A stretch of 7,393 nt of DNA from Deltaproteobacteria bacterium (GCA_016929815.1 JAFGIC010000069.1:1-7393); one strand, 5' to 3'. Positions 1 through 7,082 are shown, counted from the first letter of the stretch. Made by a program: numbers and translations. Notes: generated from the letters alone by a model not told the origin.

Positions 1-450
1 AACGCCGACTACTATTACAGCCGCGGGATAATATTTGAACAGATGAATGATCCGGCAAGCGCTGAAAAGGATTATTCATCCGCTATAAAGATCGATGGCG
101 ATTATTCGGACGCCTTTTATAACAGGGGGCTGTTATACCTTAAGGATGGAAAGTATGATCTTGGCATAAAGGACTTTTCAGAGGTGATAAGGATCAATCC
201 GGCATCGGCCGATGCCTTCTGCAACAGAGGAAATGCCTACCTTGGCGCAAAAAAGTTTAAAAAGGCGCTTAAGGACTTTACCTCGGCCATTAAATTAGAA
301 CCTCACGACCCGGATCTCTATTATAACCGGGCACTTATATACCTGAACATGAAGAAAAGGAAAAAGGCCATGGAGGACATGAGGGAGGCTGCCCGTCTTG
401 GAAATCTACAGGCAAGGGAATATCTCGACAAATCAGGGAGCATACTCTAG
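1..450 (+). CDS. TPR-repeat protein, 3' part only
   Basis: The reading frame is open from the first base of the window to a TAG at 448-450, so the start codon lies outside and 149 C-terminal codons are visible. They form about four tetratricopeptide repeats with an exact 34-residue period: the motif (Y/F)xxRG or NRA recurs with its Arg at visible residues 8, 42, 76 and 110, and each repeat ends with (S/R)xAIK(L/I)-type helix B residues followed by Pro or Gly. A short tail of about 14 residues follows the last repeat. TPR arrays are protein-binding scaffolds, so the partner and process cannot be read from this fragment. No catalytic domain or membrane segment is present in the visible part. 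The gene converges on the M48 protease gene, and the two stop codons overlap. An ATG at 43 is in frame but lies inside a repeat and has no reason to be the true start. Confidence 0.85.
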   Translation, partial: NADYYYSRGIIFEQMNDPASAEKDYSSAIKIDGDYSDAFYNRGLLYLKDGKYDLGIKDFSEVIRINPASADAFCNRGNAYLGAKKFKKALKDFTSAIKLEPHDPDLYYNRALIYLNMKKRKKAMEDMREAARLGNLQAREYLDKSGSIL

Positions 451-1880
451 CCCCCTTGCACAGGCGGCTGCACGGGCTGTTTTTCACTTTTCATCTCTTC
501 CGTTTCTTTCCTGATCTTATCCTGAAGTTCCTGATCGCTCCCGGCAAGTTCACCCGCCTTTTTAAAATGAAAATCGGCATTTTCCATGTCCCCGATCCTC
601 TTATAATATCTCCCGAAATTGTAATGCGCAGGACCGAGTATGTTCTCTCTTCCCTGACAAAGGCCGAGATTGTAAAAGACGTCGTTCTTTACCGGCGCCA
701 TAAGGGCAAGCCTGTCATATATCTCAATCGCCTTCGAGTACTCCTCTGCGTCCTGATAAGACATGGCCAGCAGATAGAGCGCAACTTTATCTTTTTTGTC
801 TATTGCCAGGGACTTTTCAAAGGCGCCTATTGCTTCCTTTGTCTGCCCTTTCATCAGGTATGTCTCACCCATGTATATTAAGACCGACGCCTTTTCATCC
901 ATGATGTTTAAGGCAATATTATATTCATCCATGGCACTGTCGTATTCCCCTTTGTTCTGCAATGCCATGGCCAGGCCGAAATGGGCAATGCCGGAATCAG
1001 GCGTCTTTTCCATTTCGGAACTGAAATATCTCTCTGCATCCTTCGGGTCAGTTGACTGGGCCCTCACAATGGTCCTGAAAAGCGGGTAAAGCCTCCTGAA
1101 CCGTTCCGCTTCATCGCTCTTTTCAGGCTCGGGGTATATCCGGCTCATGGCCGTAAGGTTGGCCATCCTCTCGGAATCGACAGGGTGGGTAAGCAGGTAC
1201 GCTGGAGTCTGATTGACGCCCCACTGCCCCTGCTGCAGTTTTGAAAGGGCATCGACAAATGCATCGGGCCTGAACCCTGCCAGATATGCCTTTTTAAAAC
1301 CCAGCTGGTCGGCCTCGCGTTCGTCGTCCCTGCTGTAGCTGAGCATAGCCTGGGTGCCCGCGGCATAGGACCCTATCATAAGGGCCTCCCCTGCGTCACC
1401 GCCTATCAAGGCCCCGGCCAGCATGCCTGCTATGACTCCAATGCTTGCCAATTGGCCTTGTTCCGCCTGTCTGGAAAGATGCCTTCGAGAGACATGGCCT
1501 ATCTCATGAGAAACCACGGATGCCAGCTCATCAACCTCATCCATTATATTAATAAGCCCGGAATAAATAAAGATATGACCTGCAGGGCCGGCAAAGGCGT
1601 TGAGCTGGTTCTCCTTTGCGACATAAAAGGTCAATGCAAAGGGCTTTTTATCCTGGAACTCGCCTAAATAATTGCCGAGATCCGTCAGGTATTGATTTAC
1701 AAAGGTATCATCCAGGGTCGCCAGTTCCTTATCTACGCTTTCAAGGAATTCCCTGCCCAGCTTGTATTCATCTTCTATCGACATTGCGAAATTCCATGCC
1801 GGACAGGAAAGAACAAATAATAACGTGGAAACAGTAATTAAAACAATAATCCCTCGTCTTTTATCTCGATTTTTTCCCAT
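447..1880 (-). CDS. Secreted M48 family zinc metalloprotease with C-terminal TPR domain (BepA/YfgC-like)
   Basis: The 477-residue product has a basic N-terminus and a hydrophobic stretch (about residues 11-25), so it is exported. A Cys at 26 preceded by V-L-S could be a loose lipobox; otherwise cleavage near A32 is plausible. The M48 domain (about 35-250) shows the zinc motif HEIGH at 125-129, a Gly/Ala-rich segment at 145-176, and E-x-x-A-D at 187-191, whose Glu is the expected third zinc ligand. A THP at 231-233 sits where BepA has its regulatory His loop. Residues about 295-450 are TPR repeats, followed by a Pro/Gln-rich tail. E. coli BepA degrades misassembled outer-membrane proteins such as LptD and helps BAM; a similar periplasmic quality-control role is inferred. 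The start at 1880 keeps the signal sequence, but its ribosome site is poor (AGGA about 13 bases upstream) and it overlaps rsfS by 20 bases, which suggests translational coupling. It is the last gene of the operon. Confidence 0.92.
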   Translation of the reverse strand: MGKNRDKRRGIIVLITVSTLLFVLSCPAWNFAMSIEDEYKLGREFLESVDKELATLDDTFVNQYLTDLGNYLGEFQDKKPFALTFYVAKENQLNAFAGPAGHIFIYSGLINIMDEVDELASVVSHEIGHVSRRHLSRQAEQGQLASIGVIAGMLAGALIGGDAGEALMIGSYAAGTQAMLSYSRDDEREADQLGFKKAYLAGFRPDAFVDALSKLQQGQWGVNQTPAYLLTHPVDSERMANLTAMSRIYPEPEKSDEAERFRRLYPLFRTIVRAQSTDPKDAERYFSSEMEKTPDSGIAHFGLAMALQNKGEYDSAMDEYNIALNIMDEKASVLIYMGETYLMKGQTKEAIGAFEKSLAIDKKDKVALYLLAMSYQDAEEYSKAIEIYDRLALMAPVKNDVFYNLGLCQGRENILGPAHYNFGRYYKRIGDMENADFHFKKAGELAGSDQELQDKIRKETEEMKSEKQPVQPPVQGG

Positions 1881-2226
1881 CTTTTTTTACCAATCCTATC
1901 CTTGGGGCCTCGCTCCAGAGTCCCTCAAGGTCGTAAAATTCCCTGACCGGTTGATAAAAGATATGTACGACAAGGTCGCCGTAATCCATGAGTATCCACT
2001 GGCCTTCCTGTTCACCTTCAATGCCGTATGTCCTGCAACCCTTTTCCCTCATCTTTCTCTGGAGGTGGCGGCCTATTGCCTGCACCTGCCTGCTCGAATT
2101 CCCGCTTGCTATGAGGAAATAATCGGTTATGGATGTCAATCCCGTAACTTCAAACAGGACAGGATCAACAGCCTTCCTTTCCATGATGATTTCAGATGCA
2201 AGAAGCGCCTTGTCAAGTCCTTCCAT
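1861..2226 (-). CDS. rsfS: Ribosome silencing factor RsfS (Iojap/YbeB/DUF143)
   Basis: The 121-residue protein matches the RsfS family over its full length. Visible hallmarks are SITDYFLIASG at 32-42, the SSRQVQAI helix start at 44-51, EGEQEGQWILMDYGDLVVHIF at 70-90 split across the core sheet, and REFYDLEGLW at 95-104. Known family role: it binds ribosomal protein uL14 on the 50S subunit and blocks joining to 30S when nutrients are short, lowering translation. The start ATG lies 14 bases inside the 3' end of nadD, and the nearest purine stretch (AAGGG) is about 11 bases upstream, so initiation probably depends on ribosomes finishing nadD. The nadD-rsfS pair is conserved in many bacteria. The gene ends inside the first codons of the M48 protease gene. 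The basic C-terminal tail (KKDGKKSR) is unremarkable. The product name is secure. Confidence 0.95.
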   Translation of the reverse strand: MEGLDKALLASEIIMERKAVDPVLFEVTGLTSITDYFLIASGNSSRQVQAIGRHLQRKMREKGCRTYGIEGEQEGQWILMDYGDLVVHIFYQPVREFYDLEGLWSEAPRIGLVKKDGKKSR

Positions 2227-2869
2227 TTAAATACAATCCCTTCTCTTTAATATACAATCTGACCGGTTCCGGGACAAGAAATCGTATGGATCTCCCAGCC
2301 GCTACCAACTCCCTTATCCTGGTTGAGGATATAGAAAAAAGGGTCAGTTCCTTATATATAACGCTGCGACCGAGCAATGGTGACTCATAACGGTTATTTT
2401 CCCCCGCCGGTTTAAACCCCAGATCCATCGACAACAGCCTCGGCCCTAACCCTTCATCAGGAAAACCCGGTCTTTTTATGACCGCAAAATTTGCCTCCTG
2501 AAAAAGCTCCTTATAGCTTTTCCAGGTCCTGATCTCCAGAAATGCATCAATCCCTATTATGAAAAAAGGTTCAAGGCCCGGACCGTAGATGCCATGCAGT
2601 TCCCGCAGTGTATCTATCGAATAGGAGAACCCCTCACGGCGTCCCTCCAGGTCGGACGCCTCAAGGACCGGAGAACCCTCAGCTGCGAGACCGGCCATCG
2701 CGAACCTGTCTCTAAAGGGGCTTATCTCCCTTTTTACCTTGTGTGGAGGCAACGCCCCCGGGACAAGCAGAACCTTTTCAAGCCCCAGTTCCTCGCATGC
2801 CTCCTCGGCTATGCGCAGGTGGCCATAGTGTATAGGATCGAATGTGCCTCCAAGGATTCCCAGCCGCAA
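2213..2869 (-). CDS. nadD: Nicotinate-nucleotide adenylyltransferase NadD
   Basis: This 218-residue nucleotidyltransferase transfers AMP from ATP to nicotinate mononucleotide, giving deamido-NAD in the cytoplasmic NAD pathway. The N-terminal ATP-binding motif GTFDPIHYGHL is at 8-18, PPHK at 41-44, GIDAF followed by W116 in the substrate-binding stretch at 106-116, and the C-terminal ISSTRIRE motif at 180-187. Length is typical. The start is a TTG at 2867-2869: it places the conserved LGILGGTF strand at the N-terminus as in homologues, no in-frame ATG lies just upstream, and a strong GAGGAG ribosome site sits 8 bases before it. It follows proA after 42 bases and overlaps rsfS by 14 bases. Nothing suggests damage. 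PanC or CoaD, which share the fold, are excluded by the length and the combination of motifs. Confidence 0.96.
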   Translation of the reverse strand: MRLGILGGTFDPIHYGHLRIAEEACEELGLEKVLLVPGALPPHKVKREISPFRDRFAMAGLAAEGSPVLEASDLEGRREGFSYSIDTLRELHGIYGPGLEPFFIIGIDAFLEIRTWKSYKELFQEANFAVIKRPGFPDEGLGPRLLSMDLGFKPAGENNRYESPLLGRSVIYKELTLFSISSTRIRELVAAGRSIRFLVPEPVRLYIKEKGLYLNGRT

Positions 2870-2877
2870 ATTATATG

Positions 2878-2883
2878 CTCCTC
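2878..2883 (-). promoter_or_regulatory. Ribosome binding site deciding the TTG start of nadD
   Basis: GAGGAG on the minus strand lies eight bases before the TTG at 2867-2869. It supports this non-ATG codon as the real nadD start, which also gives the conserved N-terminus. Confidence 0.8.
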
Positions 2884-2900
2884 AAACTGTCCGCCAGTTT
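2884..2900 (-). other. Short inverted repeat in the proA-nadD gap
   Basis: AAACTG and CAGTTT form a perfect six-base-pair stem with a five-base loop. In the minus-strand transcript the stem ends directly against the GAGGAG ribosome site of nadD. It is not followed by a T-run, so it is not an intrinsic terminator. A stem this short is marginal and may be chance. Confidence 0.3.
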
Positions 2901-2911
2901 TAAATTGTGCG

Positions 2912-4168
2912 CTAACTCCTCAACTGCCCGTCCCCATAGGCGATGAATTTTGTCGTTGTAAGCTCTTCCAGCCCCATGGGGCCGAAGGCATGCAGCTTCG
3001 AGGTGTTTATCCCGATCTCCGCCCCGAGCCCAAGCTGAAAACCGTCATTAAAACGCGTCGAGGCATTGACAAGCACCAGGGATGAATCCACCTCCGCCAG
3101 AAACCTCCTGGAGCGTTCATAGTCCTTTGTTATGATCGCATCCGTGTGATTCGAGCCGTATTTCTCTATATGGTCAAGGGCCTCATCCATATCCGACACA
3201 ACCCTGACGCTGAGTATGAGGTCCAGAAATTCCTCGGGCCAGTCGGATTCAACGGCCGCCCTTGCCCAGGGCAAGATCTTTATTGTCTCAGGGCAGCCCC
3301 TCAGTTCCACGCCTGCATCACGGAACCTCTTCCCCATGGCAGGCAAAAATTCACCGGCTATCTTTTTGTGGACAAGCATGGTCTCCATTGCATTGCACAC
3401 ACCGGGCCTCTGCACCTTTGAGTTAAAACACACATCCGACGCCATGGCCGGATCGGCGAATTCATCCACATAAACATGGCACACGCCTTTATAATGCTTT
3501 AATACCGGGATTCGGGAGTTCTCAACAACATATCTGATAAGACCCTCCCCTCCCCTCGGTATGATGATATCCACATAACGGTCAAGGCCCAGAAGGACGC
3601 GGACCGCATCCCTGTCCGTGGTGGGCACCACCTGCACCGCCTTTTCAGGCAGCCCGGCCTCCAGCAGGGCATCCTTCAGTATCTTCTCCAGTATCATGTT
3701 CGAATTGATCGCCTCTGACCCGCCCTTTAATATTACACTGTTTCCGGATTTAAGGCAAAGGGCGGCTGCATCTACTGTGACATTGGGTCTCGATTCATAG
3801 ATAAAACCTATAACACCGAGGGGGATCCGGACCCTTCCGACGGTCAGTCCTGTGGGCCTTTTCCACATCCCCGTTACCTCTCCCACGGGGTCGGGAAGTC
3901 CTGCAACCTCCCTCATGCCTTCAGCCATGGATTTAAGGGTCTTGTCATCCAGGGTAAGCCTGTCAATCATGGCGGACGAAAGCCCTTGCTCCCTCGCGAG
4001 GGACAGATCCTTTCTGTTTTCCTTTTGAATCTCTTCTTTCCTCTCCAGCAACCTGTCGGCCGTCATGAGGAGGGCCTTATCCTTAGCGGACCTTTCCGTT
4101 TTCCGAAGTATCCTTGACGCCTCCTTCGCCGCCTGCCCCATCTCAGTAACCATCCGTTCGATCAACAT
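2912..4168 (-). CDS. proA: Gamma-glutamyl phosphate reductase ProA (glutamate-5-semialdehyde dehydrogenase)
   Basis: ProA reduces glutamyl-5-phosphate with NADPH to glutamate-5-semialdehyde, the second step of proline synthesis, and acts directly on the unstable product of ProB. It belongs to the aldehyde dehydrogenase superfamily. Seen here, numbering from the chosen start, are PLGVIGFIYESRPNV (about 116-130), a Lys-Gly-Gly at the cofactor site (about 148-150), IPRGGEG (about 203-209), the catalytic Cys in QRPGVCNAMET at about Cys258, and the C-terminal VNASTRF and GLGAEIG motifs. The chosen ATG at 4168 gives 418 residues, close to E. coli ProA (417), and has GGAG six bases upstream. An in-frame ATG at 4180, four codons earlier, has no ribosome site and overlaps proB by 11 bases. 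With the chosen start the gene begins one base after the proB stop, typical of tight coupling. No missing key residue was noticed. Confidence 0.96.
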   Translation of the reverse strand: MLIERMVTEMGQAAKEASRILRKTERSAKDKALLMTADRLLERKEEIQKENRKDLSLAREQGLSSAMIDRLTLDDKTLKSMAEGMREVAGLPDPVGEVTGMWKRPTGLTVGRVRIPLGVIGFIYESRPNVTVDAAALCLKSGNSVILKGGSEAINSNMILEKILKDALLEAGLPEKAVQVVPTTDRDAVRVLLGLDRYVDIIIPRGGEGLIRYVVENSRIPVLKHYKGVCHVYVDEFADPAMASDVCFNSKVQRPGVCNAMETMLVHKKIAGEFLPAMGKRFRDAGVELRGCPETIKILPWARAAVESDWPEEFLDLILSVRVVSDMDEALDHIEKYGSNHTDAIITKDYERSRRFLAEVDSSLVLVNASTRFNDGFQLGLGAEIGINTSKLHAFGPMGLEELTTTKFIAYGDGQLRS

Positions 4169-4169
4169 A

Positions 4170-5318
4170 CTATTCTCCATCCGTAATGCCGTCTGTTATT
4201 GCCATATTATCTCTGTGAATGACTTCATCATCATCCTTATAGCCCAGTACTGACTCTATCTCTGAACTCTTGAGGCCCATTATCTTTTTGACCTCTTCAG
4301 ACGAATAATTTGTCATCCCCACGGCTAACTCCACCCCGTCTTTGTCAAGGATGATCACCGAATCACCCCGCACAAAATCTCCCGTTGCCTCCCTTACGCC
4401 CGAGGGAAGGAGGCTTTTCCCGTTCCTCCTCAGGGCATCTGCCGCTCCTCCGTCTATAACAAGCCTTCCCTTAGGCGCCTTTGAAAAGGCTATCCAGTGT
4501 TTGCGTCCGCAAAATGCCTTTTCATGCGGCAAAAACAGCGTGCCGATGTCCTTGCCGCTGAAGATATCCTGAAGCACGCCCCTCCTGGTCCCATTCGCAA
4601 TTATCGCAGGTATGCCCCTGAGCGCTACCTTCCTTGCCGCTGCGACCTTGCTGGCCATCCCGCCTGTGCCAAGCGTTCCGGCGTCCGCCCCCGCGCAACG
4701 GATCACGTCGCTGTTTAACTTCTCGACTACCCTGATCAGCACTGCGTCCTTGTTTTTCCGTGGATCCTTGTCAAAAAGTCCGTCCATGTCCGTCAGGTTG
4801 ATCAGGAGGTTTGCCTCTGTCATATTTGCCACCATTGCGCTGAGGTTGTCGTTGTCCCCGAACTTTATCTCTTCAAAGGCAACAGTGTCGTTTTCATTTA
4901 TTACAGGTGTTACCCCCCATTCAAGGAGCGTAAAGATGGTATTCCTCGCATTCAGGTACCTGTTCCTGTTGTTGAAATCATCCCTGGTAATCAATATCTG
5001 GGCAACCGTCTTCCCGCAGCGTGCAAAGGCCTTTTCGTAGGCCATTATCAGGCTGCTCTGTCCCACAGCGGCCGTTGCCTGTTTTTTTGATATGGATTTA
5101 GGCCTCTTTGTCATCCCCAGCTTTTTTAATCCGGAGGCTATGGCGCCCGAGGATACCAGTACGACCTCCACCCCTCTTTCCATGAGCCCGCATATATCCC
5201 CGCTCAGGTTATTGATGACCCTGGTATTCAGACCGCCGTTTCCCGTAAGCATGCCGCTGCCGGCCTTGATTACCACCCGTCTGGCCTGTTTTATAAATGC
5301 GTTTCTGTTTGTCGGCAT
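4170..5318 (-). CDS. proB: Glutamate 5-kinase ProB with C-terminal PUA domain
   Basis: ProB phosphorylates glutamate to glutamyl-5-phosphate, the committed and normally proline-inhibited step of proline synthesis. The 382-residue protein has the amino-acid kinase domain at about 13-262: VVIKAGSG near the start, LVSSGAI at 54-60, the substrate motif NENDTV at 141-146, FGDNDNLS at 153-160, LTDMDGLF at 175-182 and the GTGGM nucleotide motif at 217-221. A PUA domain spans about 276-356 and the conserved LGYKDDDEVIHRDN segment closes it. The full kinase-plus-PUA form is the usual one in Proteobacteria. Start ATG at 5318 has GAGGA a few bases upstream and lies 15 bases after obgE. The last residues repeat ITDG twice (ITDGITDGE); this tail holds the proA ribosome site. 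Feedback control by proline is known for the family and is not visible here. Confidence 0.96.
   Translation of the reverse strand: MPTNRNAFIKQARRVVIKAGSGMLTGNGGLNTRVINNLSGDICGLMERGVEVVLVSSGAIASGLKKLGMTKRPKSISKKQATAAVGQSSLIMAYEKAFARCGKTVAQILITRDDFNNRNRYLNARNTIFTLLEWGVTPVINENDTVAFEEIKFGDNDNLSAMVANMTEANLLINLTDMDGLFDKDPRKNKDAVLIRVVEKLNSDVIRCAGADAGTLGTGGMASKVAAARKVALRGIPAIIANGTRRGVLQDIFSGKDIGTLFLPHEKAFCGRKHWIAFSKAPKGRLVIDGGAADALRRNGKSLLPSGVREATGDFVRGDSVIILDKDGVELAVGMTNYSSEEVKKIMGLKSSEIESVLGYKDDDEVIHRDNMAITDGITDGE
4175..4178 (-). promoter_or_regulatory. Ribosome binding site of proA inside the end of proB
   Basis: GGAG on the minus strand lies six bases before the ATG at 4168 and within the last sense codons of proB. 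The alternative ATG at 4180 has no such site, so 4168 is preferred. The proB stop TAG falls between this site and the start, the usual layout for translational coupling. Confidence 0.65.
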
Positions 5319-5333
5319 CCTGTCCTCAGTTTC

Positions 5334-6380
5334 TTAGACAATATTATCAATTGTTGGTTCCGGCTTGTCGTTATTAATCCCGTTGAGCAGCTTTTTCTCC
5401 AGGATATCTTTCAGTACCTCAAGACCGTCGCCGGTCAATGCAGACAGGGCCATGGACTCAAAACCGATCCTTTTAAATTCCGCCCTTATGTCGTCGATAT
5501 CCCTCCCGCCCCCATGCATGATGTCCGTCTTATTGATCAGGACCATCTGTTCCTTTTTTGTTATACTGGGATTATATCGGTTAAGCTCTTCCTGTAAAAG
5601 GTAAAAATCCCTAAGCATAGCTTCTTTTGATGAGGCAGCCCCGTCTATAAGATGAAGAAGGAACCTCGTCCTTTCGACATGTTTCAAAAACCTGTGCCCA
5701 AGCCCCTTTCCCTCGCTTGCCCCCTCTATCAGGCCCGGGATATCAGCTATGGTAAGACGCCTGCCGTTATCGAACTCCATGACCCCCAGGTTTGGAAAGA
5801 TCGTGGTAAAGGGGTAATCGGCTACCCTGGGACGGGCCATGGTAAGGCGGGACAGCAGTGTTGATTTGCCGGCATTGGGCAATCCTATAAGCCCTATGTC
5901 GGCTATGTATTTTAAAGAGAGCCTGACGGTTCTCTTCTGGCCGGGCATCCCGTCCTGGGCGAACCTGGGGGTCCTGTTGGTCGATGTGGTGAAATGACTG
6001 TTGCCCTTGCCGCCTATCCCGCCTTTTAAAAAGATGATCTCCTGATCCTCCTTTACCAGGTCTTCAAGGACATCCCCTGTGTCGTTGTCATATATTATTG
6101 TCCCCAGGGGGACCTTGATAATGACATCCGAACCATTTCTTCCTGTCTGGTGCTTGCCTTTTCCGGGCCTGCCGTTTTGAGATTTGAAATATCTTTTTGA
6201 ACTGAAATCCGATAGGGTGTTAAGACTGCTGGTGGCATGAAAAATGATATTCCCTCCTGCCCCCCCGTCTCCTCCGTCGGGACCGCCCTTGGGAATAAAT
6301 TTCTCGCGTCTGAAGCTTACACAACCTTTTCCACCATCCCCGGATACAACGGTAATAACTACTTCATCCAAGAATCCCAT
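5334..6380 (-). CDS. obgE: Obg-family GTPase (ObgE/CgtA), 50S ribosome assembly factor
   Basis: The 348-residue protein has the Gly-rich Obg fold at about 1-158, with GDGGKGCVSFRREKFIPKGG starting at residue 14 and Gly-rich loops near 36-43 and 119-126. The GTPase domain follows: P-loop GLPNAGKST at 166-174, switch I TTIFPN at 192-197, DIPGLIEGA at 213-221, NKTD at 283-286 and SALTGDG at 313-319. After about residue 332 only a short acidic/polar tail remains, so the OCT domain found in many Firmicutes is absent, as in most Gram-negative Obg proteins. Family knowledge: Obg binds 50S precursors near the peptidyl-transferase centre, responds to ppGpp, and is usually essential. The start has GAGG five bases upstream. 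It lies 33 bases after rpmA, a nearly universal neighbour. Confidence 0.97.
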   Translation of the reverse strand: MGFLDEVVITVVSGDGGKGCVSFRREKFIPKGGPDGGDGGAGGNIIFHATSSLNTLSDFSSKRYFKSQNGRPGKGKHQTGRNGSDVIIKVPLGTIIYDNDTGDVLEDLVKEDQEIIFLKGGIGGKGNSHFTTSTNRTPRFAQDGMPGQKRTVRLSLKYIADIGLIGLPNAGKSTLLSRLTMARPRVADYPFTTIFPNLGVMEFDNGRRLTIADIPGLIEGASEGKGLGHRFLKHVERTRFLLHLIDGAASSKEAMLRDFYLLQEELNRYNPSITKKEQMVLINKTDIMHGGGRDIDDIRAEFKRIGFESMALSALTGDGLEVLKDILEKKLLNGINNDKPEPTIDNIV

Positions 6381-6413
6381 AATAACCTCAGGAGATGGAG
6401 ATGATCTTTTATA

Positions 6414-6668
6414 TTACTCCGCGTAAACGCTTACCCTTCTACGGTCGCCTTTATATTTTTCAAAGGCTACGACTCCGTCGATCTTGGAGAAAATAGTATA
6501 GTCCCTTCCAATCCCGACATTTGCGCCCGGGTGGATCTTAGTGCCTTTCTGTCTTACAAGAATATTGCCGGGAAGCACCTTTTGGCCTGCGTATCTTTTG
6601 ATGCCGAACCTCTGGCCGGCGCTGTCCCTTCCGTTTCGGGAGCTTCCTCCCGCCTTTTTATGTGCCAT
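6414..6668 (-). CDS. rpmA: 50S ribosomal protein bL27
   Basis: The 84-residue product is a complete bL27. The N-terminal MAHKKAGGSSRNGRDSAG reads directly from the ATG, so there is no Firmicute-type leader needing Prp protease cleavage. GQRFGIKRYAGQKV and GNILVRQKGTKIHPG follow, with the basic RRRVSVY close to the C-terminus. In the ribosome the flexible N-terminal tail reaches the peptidyl-transferase centre and touches the tRNA acceptor end. The ribosome site GAGGG lies nine bases before the ATG. The gene follows rplU after an 89-base gap that holds a short perfect hairpin, and precedes obgE by 33 bases. Confidence 0.97.
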   Translation of the reverse strand: MAHKKAGGSSRNGRDSAGQRFGIKRYAGQKVLPGNILVRQKGTKIHPGANVGIGRDYTIFSKIDGVVAFEKYKGDRRRVSVYAE

Positions 6669-6700
6669 ATTTCATTTCCCTCTTTCATAAAACATCTAAT

Positions 6701-6717
6701 GACACGGATGCCGTGTC
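6701..6717 (-). other. Perfect hairpin in the rplU-rpmA gap
   Basis: GACACGG and CCGTGTC form a perfect seven-base-pair, GC-rich stem around a three-base loop. It lies 33 bases upstream of the rpmA start and 41 bases downstream of the rplU stop. No T-run follows in either direction, so it is not a standard terminator. An RNA stability, processing or pause element is possible; no function is proven. Confidence 0.55.
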
Positions 6718-6757
6718 CTGTTACGTTATGAGAATGCACGTTACAGACATGCAAAGG

Positions 6758-7072
6758 TCATTGCTTGGCGATCTCATCCACCTTTACAAGTGTAAAACTC
6801 TGTCTGTGCCCTATCTTTTTCCTGTAATCCTTCCTTCTCTTGTACTTGAAAACAAGGACCTTTCTGTCCCTGGCCTGCCGTGCTATGCGGCCCTGGACCT
6901 TGATATCCGAAAGAAAAGGACTGCCTACATTAATGGTTTCACCGTCTGAGGTCAAAAGGACCTTATCAAAGGTAATCTGATCCCCCTTATCGCCCGGCAG
7001 TTTTTCAACCTTTACAAGTTCTCCCGGGGTCACGCGGTACTGTTTTCCGCCGGTTTGAATGACAGCGTACAT
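6758..7072 (-). CDS. rplU: 50S ribosomal protein bL21
   Basis: The 104-residue protein is bL21, which binds 23S rRNA and helps 50S assembly. It begins MYAVIQTGGKQYRV, has the VGSPF stretch near 49-53 and the conserved basic C-terminal signature KYKRRKDYRKKIGHRQSFT (about 77-94). The start is set at the ATG 7070-7072, because it is preceded five bases upstream by an ideal GGAGGTGA ribosome site, gives the usual N-terminus, and matches the usual length (103 in E. coli). A TTG four codons upstream (7082-7084) is in frame but lies within the ribosome site itself and should not be used. This is the first gene of the operon, with a candidate promoter about 30 bases upstream of the start. Confidence 0.97.
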   Translation of the reverse strand: MYAVIQTGGKQYRVTPGELVKVEKLPGDKGDQITFDKVLLTSDGETINVGSPFLSDIKVQGRIARQARDRKVLVFKYKRRKDYRKKIGHRQSFTLVKVDEIAKQ

Positions 7073-7074
7073 AG

Positions 7075-7082
7075 TCACCTCC
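7075..7082 (-). promoter_or_regulatory. Strong ribosome binding site of rplU
   Basis: GGAGGTGA read on the minus strand matches the 16S anti-Shine-Dalgarno sequence over eight bases, with its GGAGG core five bases before the ATG at 7072. It decides the rplU start against the in-frame TTG that overlaps it, and its strength fits a ribosomal protein gene. Confidence 0.9.

Noticed and set aside
1..450. Idea that the repeated units of the TPR gene are a recent DNA tandem duplication
   Set aside because: The 34-residue period is a protein-level property of TPRs; the 102-base units differ clearly in sequence.
1762..2250. 162-codon open frame on the plus strand opposite rsfS and the start of the protease gene
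   Set aside because: It lies wholly antisense to two overlapping genes with strong family matches, and its translation is Cys/Pro/Leu-rich with no recognisable domain.
2594..3085. 163-codon plus-strand open frame opposite nadD and the end of proA
   Set aside because: It is antisense to two firmly identified enzymes and spans their junction, with no plausible protein features.
4612..5040. 142-codon plus-strand open frame opposite proB
   Set aside because: It is a shadow of the proB frame, Ser/Ala/Phe-rich as expected from the antisense of an ordinary coding sequence.
6723..6743. ACGTTA repeated at a 15-base interval in the rplU-rpmA gap
   Set aside because: Only two copies of six bases, too short to separate from chance.
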